From positions 62,001-126,000 of the forward strand of contig NZ_OLMK01000067.1 in assembly GCF_900290235.1 (NCBI RefSeq): a stretch of DNA of 64,000 bases. Reading direction: 5' to 3'. Position numbers and translations under genes: made by a program. The notes under the pieces were generated by a model, which saw only the letters and a program-made list of their open reading frames with translations, made no database searches and was not told the DNA's origin. This stretch comes from Streptomyces sp. MA5143a (lineage in GTDB: Bacteria; Actinomycetota; Actinomycetes; Streptomycetales; Streptomycetaceae). This document shows positions 60,494 to 64,000 of the stretch, piece by piece (the first letter of the stretch is position 1; each line of letters starts with the position of its first letter).

Positions 60494-60784
60494 TCAGCTC
60501 AGTTTGGCGAGGCCCGTCTGCAGGTCGTCGAAGTCCATGACCGGCGTGTAGTCGATGCTGGCTCCCATCTCCATGAACAGCGGCTCGGCGATCGAGGGCA
60601 TGTCGGAGGAGTCCGTCATGTCGAAGAACAGGTACATCGTCCGCTGGCCGTGATCCACGGTGAAGTAGGTGGCCTCCGGCCTGGTGCGCTCCATGAGCGC
60701 CTCCATCATCTGGGGCAGCTTGCCGCTCCGCAGCATCTCGCTCGACCGCTGGGTGTCGAAGGACGCCTTCAACAACACGCGCAT
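60494..60784 (-). CDS. Small conserved protein (DUF3303-like)
   Basis: A 96-residue protein, MRVLLKASFDTQRSSEML, TYFTVDHGQRTMYLFFDM, DYTPVMDFDDLQTGLAKL. It has a ferredoxin-like alpha/beta pattern resembling DUF3303 or dimeric barrel proteins. ATG 60784 follows GGAGAGGAG. It is convergent to the preceding gene and divergent from the DUF5958 gene. The function is unknown. Confidence 0.8.
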   Translation of the reverse strand: MRVLLKASFDTQRSSEMLRSGKLPQMMEALMERTRPEATYFTVDHGQRTMYLFFDMTDSSDMPSIAEPLFMEMGASIDYTPVMDFDDLQTGLAKLS

Positions 60785-60912
60785 GGCAGTCTCCTCTCCG
60801 GCCCCCTGAGGACTCCCGGCCACCACCCCCCCTCTCCCACCCCGTGGACCACACCGGGCACGAATTCAGGATATGCCCGCCAGGCGAACAATGTCCGATG
60901 AGATGCCCGGCC

Positions 60913-61284
60913 ATGCCCACCCAGGGGCCGCGCCCCATGTCCGAGGGCATCGCGTGGTTCGACGCGCTCGGCCCGGAGGCCCAGTACGACGTGCTGAGGC
61001 ACTTGCACAACCACTGCCTCCAAGCCCGTGTCGTCGAGGAGGACGGTCCTCGGAGCGTTCTGCGCGCCGGGCTGCGGCCCACGCACACGCCTGCCGTGCT
61101 GATCGTGCGCGGCCGGATCGAGCAGCAGCTGGGCAGGATCGTCCAGCTCACCCCGCCCGACGAACGCCGCAAGTCGTTCCGGCTGTTGATCGCCGTGCTC
61201 GCGATCGCCGACGAACGGCGCCGCGAGCGCTTCTGCTCCGACGGGTGCGGTCACTGGTGGCACAACCTGCCCGCGCCTGCCTGA
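60913..61284 (+). CDS. DUF5958 family protein
   Basis: A 123-residue protein: GPRPMSEGIAWFDALGPEAQ, VLRHLHNHCLQARVVEEDG and SFRLLIAVLAIADERRRERF with a Cys/His/Trp-rich end (FCSDGCGHWWHNL). The start is uncertain; ATG 60913 is chosen, with 60898 and 60937 also possible. The Cys/His end could bind zinc. The function is unknown. Confidence 0.72.
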   Translation: MPTQGPRPMSEGIAWFDALGPEAQYDVLRHLHNHCLQARVVEEDGPRSVLRAGLRPTHTPAVLIVRGRIEQQLGRIVQLTPPDERRKSFRLLIAVLAIADERRRERFCSDGCGHWWHNLPAPA

Positions 61285-61394
61285 CGGCAGCCGAGCCGGG
61301 TACGGAGTTATTCGTGGGCGGGCTGTGGCCTGGCCTGTCTATCGTGTACCGCTGCCGTTCGGGGTGGACGGCTCGACGGGGAGGGCGGCGCGGA

Positions 61395-61922
61395 GTGCCG
61401 GACGTGTACGGGGTCGTGCTGGACGCGGAGTTGGGGAAGGCGTTCGACGTGTGGTCCAGCTATCTGGACGCGCGGACCGGGGAGGACGAGCAGGTCAGGA
61501 GCCGGCTGCGGTCGATGCTGGAGTCGGCCCGCGAGCAGGCCGCCGAAGGCGAACACGCCGCCGCGCAACGCTGGTTGGCCGACATGTACGACGAGGCCCG
61601 GGAGTTCGCCCTTCCCTGGGCTCCCACCCTCCCCCGCCCCTGCGAGGCCGACCGGCAGACACGCGACTACGTCAAGGACACCCTGAGCCGGACGCTGCCG
61701 CTGGAGCTGCGGGACCGTCTCGACACCATCGCGCTGTTCCTGAGCGTCACCGGCCGCCGCCTCCAGCAGGCCACCGGCGTCGACGCGGCCACCCGCCAGG
61801 ACATCTTCTACCTCATGGGCCGCGCCACCCTGGCCCTCGACCTCGCCCACCCCGCCGCGGCCCAGCGCGAACTCGACCGCCTCACCGCCCTCGCCCGACG
61901 CTGCGGCGTGGAGCGGGCATAG
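61395..61922 (+). CDS. Hypothetical helical protein
   Basis: A 175-residue all-helical protein: LGKAFDVWSSYLDARTG, SMLESAREQAAEGEHAAAQRW, FLSVTGRRLQQATGVDAAT and DLAHPAAAQRELDRLTAL. No signal or TM. GTG 61395 is preceded by GGGGAGGG at about 10 bases; GTG 61404 is also possible. I do not recognise the family. It ends at a strong hairpin shared with purA. Confidence 0.65.
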   Translation: MPDVYGVVLDAELGKAFDVWSSYLDARTGEDEQVRSRLRSMLESAREQAAEGEHAAAQRWLADMYDEAREFALPWAPTLPRPCEADRQTRDYVKDTLSRTLPLELRDRLDTIALFLSVTGRRLQQATGVDAATRQDIFYLMGRATLALDLAHPAAAQRELDRLTALARRCGVERA

Positions 61923-61923
61923 A

Positions 61924-61965
61924 CGACGGGGCGGCCGGACTCGTGTCGAGTCGGCCGCCCCGTCG
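61924..61965. terminator. Bidirectional terminator before purA end
   Basis: An 18-bp stem with one bulge (CGACGGGGCGGCCG ... CGGCCGCCCCGTCG) and a short loop, 2 bases after the upstream stop. It lies between convergent genes. Confidence 0.8.
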
Positions 61966-62036
61966 GTCAAGGCGTGGATCCGTGACGGCTCCGGTGCCTG
62001 CCAGATGCGCCGGAGGCGCTGGACGCGCTGGACGCG

Positions 62037-63320
62037 CTAGATGAACGAGTTGATCTCGATCGTCTCGTCGCGGCCCGGGCCCACACCGATGGCGGAGATG
62101 GGCGCGCCGGACATCTCCTCCAGCGCCTTGACGTAGTTCTGCGCGTTCTTCGGCAGGTCGGAGAAGGACTTCGCCTTGGTGATGTCCTCGGACCAGCCCG
62201 GCAGGGTCTCGTAGACCGGCTTGGCGTGGTGGAAGTCGGTCTGCGAGTAGGGCAGTTCCTCGACGCGCTTGCCGTCGATCTCGTAGGCCACGCAGACCGG
62301 GATCTCCTCCCAGCCGGTGAGGACGTCGAGCTTGGTGAGGAAGAAGTCCGTCAGACCGTTCACCCGGGTCGCGTACCGGGCGATGACCGCGTCGAACCAG
62401 CCGCAGCGCCGGTCACGGCCGGTGGTCACACCGCGCTCGCCGCCGATGCGGCGCAGAGCCTCGCCGTCCTCGTCGAACAGCTCCGTCGGGAACGGGCCGG
62501 CGCCGACACGGGTCGTGTACGCCTTGAGGATGCCGATGACGCGGCTGATCTTCGTGGGGCCGACACCCGCGCCCGTGCAGGCACCGCCGGCCGTCGGGTT
62601 CGAGGAGGTCACGAAGGGGTACGTGCCGTGGTCGATGTCCAGGAGCGTGCCCTGGCCGCCCTCGAAGAGGACCACCTTGTCGTCGTCGAGGGCCTGGTTG
62701 AGGACCAGGACCGTGTCGGCGACGTACGGGGCGAGCTTGTCGGCGTAGCCCAGCAGCTCCTCGACGACCTGCTCGACGGCGATGGCGCGCCGGTTGTAGA
62801 GCTTGGTCAGGATCTGGTTCTTGACGTCGAGGGCCGCCTCGACCTTCTGCGTCAGGATCGACTCGTCGTACAGGTCCTGCACCCGGATGCCCACACGGTT
62901 GATCTTGTCCGCGTAGGTGGGGCCGATGCCCCGCCCCGTCGTGCCGATCTTGCGCTTGCCGAGGAAGCGCTCGGTGACCTTGTCGACCGTCACGTTGTAC
63001 GGCGTGATGATGTGAGCGTTGCCGCTGATCAGGAGCTTGGACGTGTCGACGCCGCGCTCGTTCAGACCGCTCAGCTCGGAGAGCAGGACCGACGGGTCGA
63101 CGACGACGCCGTTGCCGATGACCGGAGTGCACTCCGGTGTGAGGATGCCGGAGGGGAGAAGGTGGAGGGCATACTTCTGGTCGCCGACGACGACCGTGTG
63201 GCCGGCGTTGTTGCCGCCCTGATAGCGGACCACGTAGTCGACGGATCCGCCGAGCAGGTCGGTGGCCTTCCCTTTACCCTCGTCACCCCACTGAGCACCG
63301 AGCAGCACAAGTGCGGGCAC
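62037..63320 (-). CDS. purA: Adenylosuccinate synthetase
   Basis: A 427-residue enzyme that couples GTP hydrolysis to joining IMP and aspartate in AMP synthesis. GDEGKGK at 12-18 with Asp13 and Lys16, His41 in NNAGHTVV, GIGPTYADK, FEGGQGTLLDIDHGTYPF and TTGRDRRCGWFD are intact. Start is GTG or ATG at 63320, giving MPALVLLGAQWG. It is divergent from a diacylglycerol-kinase-like gene. Confidence 0.97.
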   Translation of the reverse strand: MPALVLLGAQWGDEGKGKATDLLGGSVDYVVRYQGGNNAGHTVVVGDQKYALHLLPSGILTPECTPVIGNGVVVDPSVLLSELSGLNERGVDTSKLLISGNAHIITPYNVTVDKVTERFLGKRKIGTTGRGIGPTYADKINRVGIRVQDLYDESILTQKVEAALDVKNQILTKLYNRRAIAVEQVVEELLGYADKLAPYVADTVLVLNQALDDDKVVLFEGGQGTLLDIDHGTYPFVTSSNPTAGGACTGAGVGPTKISRVIGILKAYTTRVGAGPFPTELFDEDGEALRRIGGERGVTTGRDRRCGWFDAVIARYATRVNGLTDFFLTKLDVLTGWEEIPVCVAYEIDGKRVEELPYSQTDFHHAKPVYETLPGWSEDITKAKSFSDLPKNAQNYVKALEEMSGAPISAIGVGPGRDETIEINSFI

Positions 63321-63449
63321 GCGCGTACACCCCTTCCGGGCGGGGCATGTCCAAGGTCGGGGGCGTACGCGGTGGCTTGAATGCTCACCGCGTGCACCGC
63401 GACCGTCGTTGGTCGCACACTGTGGACCCGGATGCCCCGGAATAGACGA

Positions 63450-63477
63450 AGCCCCTGGCGCAATAGCGCAAGGGGCT
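63450..63477. promoter_or_regulatory. Hairpin in purA / kinase divergent region
   Basis: A 12-bp stem with one mismatch (AGCCCCTGGCGC with GCGCAAGGGGCT) and an AATA loop, 43 bases before the kinase-like start. It is not at the end of any gene, so a leader structure, attenuator or old terminator is possible. Confidence 0.45.
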
Positions 63478-63519
63478 CTTGCACAAAGATGCTACCCGAG
63501 GAAGCGAGGCAGGACCGAG

Positions 63520-64000
63520 GTGGCAACTGGCGACCAGCTCCTCGTGGTCATCGACCCCCTCGCCCGTCACACGGACGGTGAGGCGGTAAGGATCGCGAAA
63601 GACGTGCTCAGCGCGGGTGCGGCGAGTACGAAAGTGTGCCTTCCGGAAGGGCCCGAGGAATTCGCTCGGGTACTGGCGCGGCGGGGTTCCCGACGGCCGG
63701 TGGTGGTCGGGGACGACCGTGCGCTGCTGCGCGCGGTGGCCCTTCTGCACCGGCAGCGGGAGCTGTCGGCGTGCGCGTTGGCCATGGTTCCGGTGGGGCC
63801 GTCGCTGGGCCTGGCCCGGTCGCTGGGCGTGCCGACCGGTGCCGTGGCCGCCGCGCGGGCCGCCCTCGACGGGGTCGAACGACGGCTGGATCTGCTCGTC
63901 GACGACAGCGACGGGGTGGTGCTCGGCGCCCTGCGGATCCCGGCGCCCGCGGGGGCGACCGCCCTCGACGCGGAGGCGGACGCGGACGCGGAGTCGGAGG
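63520..64000 (+). CDS. Diacylglycerol kinase-like protein, N-terminal part
   Basis: The frame runs off the right edge. The 160 visible residues start VATGDQLLVVIDPLARHTDG and continue through VVVGDDRALLRAVALLHRQ, MVPVGPSLGLARSLGVPTG and VERRLDLLVDDSDGVVLG, a DAGK_cat/NAD-kinase-like fold seen in actinobacterial diacylglycerol or lipid kinases. The classic GGDGT loop is not obvious, so enzyme activity is uncertain. GTG 63520 follows GGACCGAG. The end in the window is an Asp/Ala/Glu repeat. Confidence 0.7.
   Translation, partial: MATGDQLLVVIDPLARHTDGEAVRIAKDVLSAGAASTKVCLPEGPEEFARVLARRGSRRPVVVGDDRALLRAVALLHRQRELSACALAMVPVGPSLGLARSLGVPTGAVAAARAALDGVERRLDLLVDDSDGVVLGALRIPAPAGATALDAEADADAESE

Overview
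The window looks like a chromosomal segment of a Streptomyces (high-GC actinomycete). It has very high GC, many GTG starts and one TTG start, a WhiB-like regulator recognisable as wblA, SigE-like ECF sigma factors, STAND ATPases with WD40 or TPR repeats, and many secreted or single-pass proteins. The gene order ArsA-ATPase pair / wblA / penicillin-binding protein ... asd-lysC ... recR / YbaB ... purA / diacylglycerol kinase matches, from memory, the central core of the S. coelicolor chromosome (around SCO3577-SCO3630). No database was consulted.

Layout. 1-8260 is core: two ArsA-type ATPases, wblA, a class A PBP, a YqeY-like protein, a metallophosphoesterase, a Pr6Pr membrane protein and tRNA-Pro(CGG) with a strong terminator. 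8264-17239 is more variable: an unknown protein, a HTH/membrane/exported-domain protein, an exported protein with a recently duplicated domain, a decayed FAD monooxygenase and a very large STAND-WD40 protein. 17640-21750 holds a glycosyltransferase followed by an accessory island: two inverted copies of an IS5-type element (one truncated, one full length but broken) enclose the truncated start of an FAD-linked oxidase, a SnoaL-like protein and a divergent TetR regulator with a palindromic operator candidate. 21830-25380 looks like a zinc-starvation cluster: a cysteine-less L32 and a CobW GTPase, divergent from a YraQ-type permease and its TIGR03943 partner, around a Zur-box-like palindrome. 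25528-35705 has a TrkA/RCK protein, a His/Met-rich membrane protein with an ECF sigma factor, a prolyl oligopeptidase, an NTF2-like protein, SURF1, and an ECF sigma factor coupled to a membrane anti-sigma-like protein.

36358-38764 is asd-lysC, the entry to the aspartate family of amino acids. 39023-48832 contains two paralogous NB-ARC/TPR (NLR-like) proteins, a two-component system, an exported NTF2-like protein, a hydrolase and an M56 peptidase. The second NLR gene is translationally coupled to a small two-TM protein. That small protein carries three copies of a Gly/Ala-rich motif, and both NLRs carry one copy of it at the extreme N-terminus. This is the layout described for bacterial amyloid signalling motifs (BASS) and is the most interesting system in the window. 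49032-63320 returns to core: DUF5063, recR, YbaB, a SLATT protein, a Ser/Thr kinase, a broken MarR gene, a class III aminotransferase, a GntR regulator coupled to a two-domain glycosyltransferase, small conserved proteins and purA. The start of a diacylglycerol-kinase-like gene runs off the right edge.

Convergent gene pairs are usually separated by strong hairpins, and two of these belong to one long inverted-repeat family. Start sites were chosen by Shine-Dalgarno sequence, overlap with the neighbour and family start. Several remain uncertain and are flagged.
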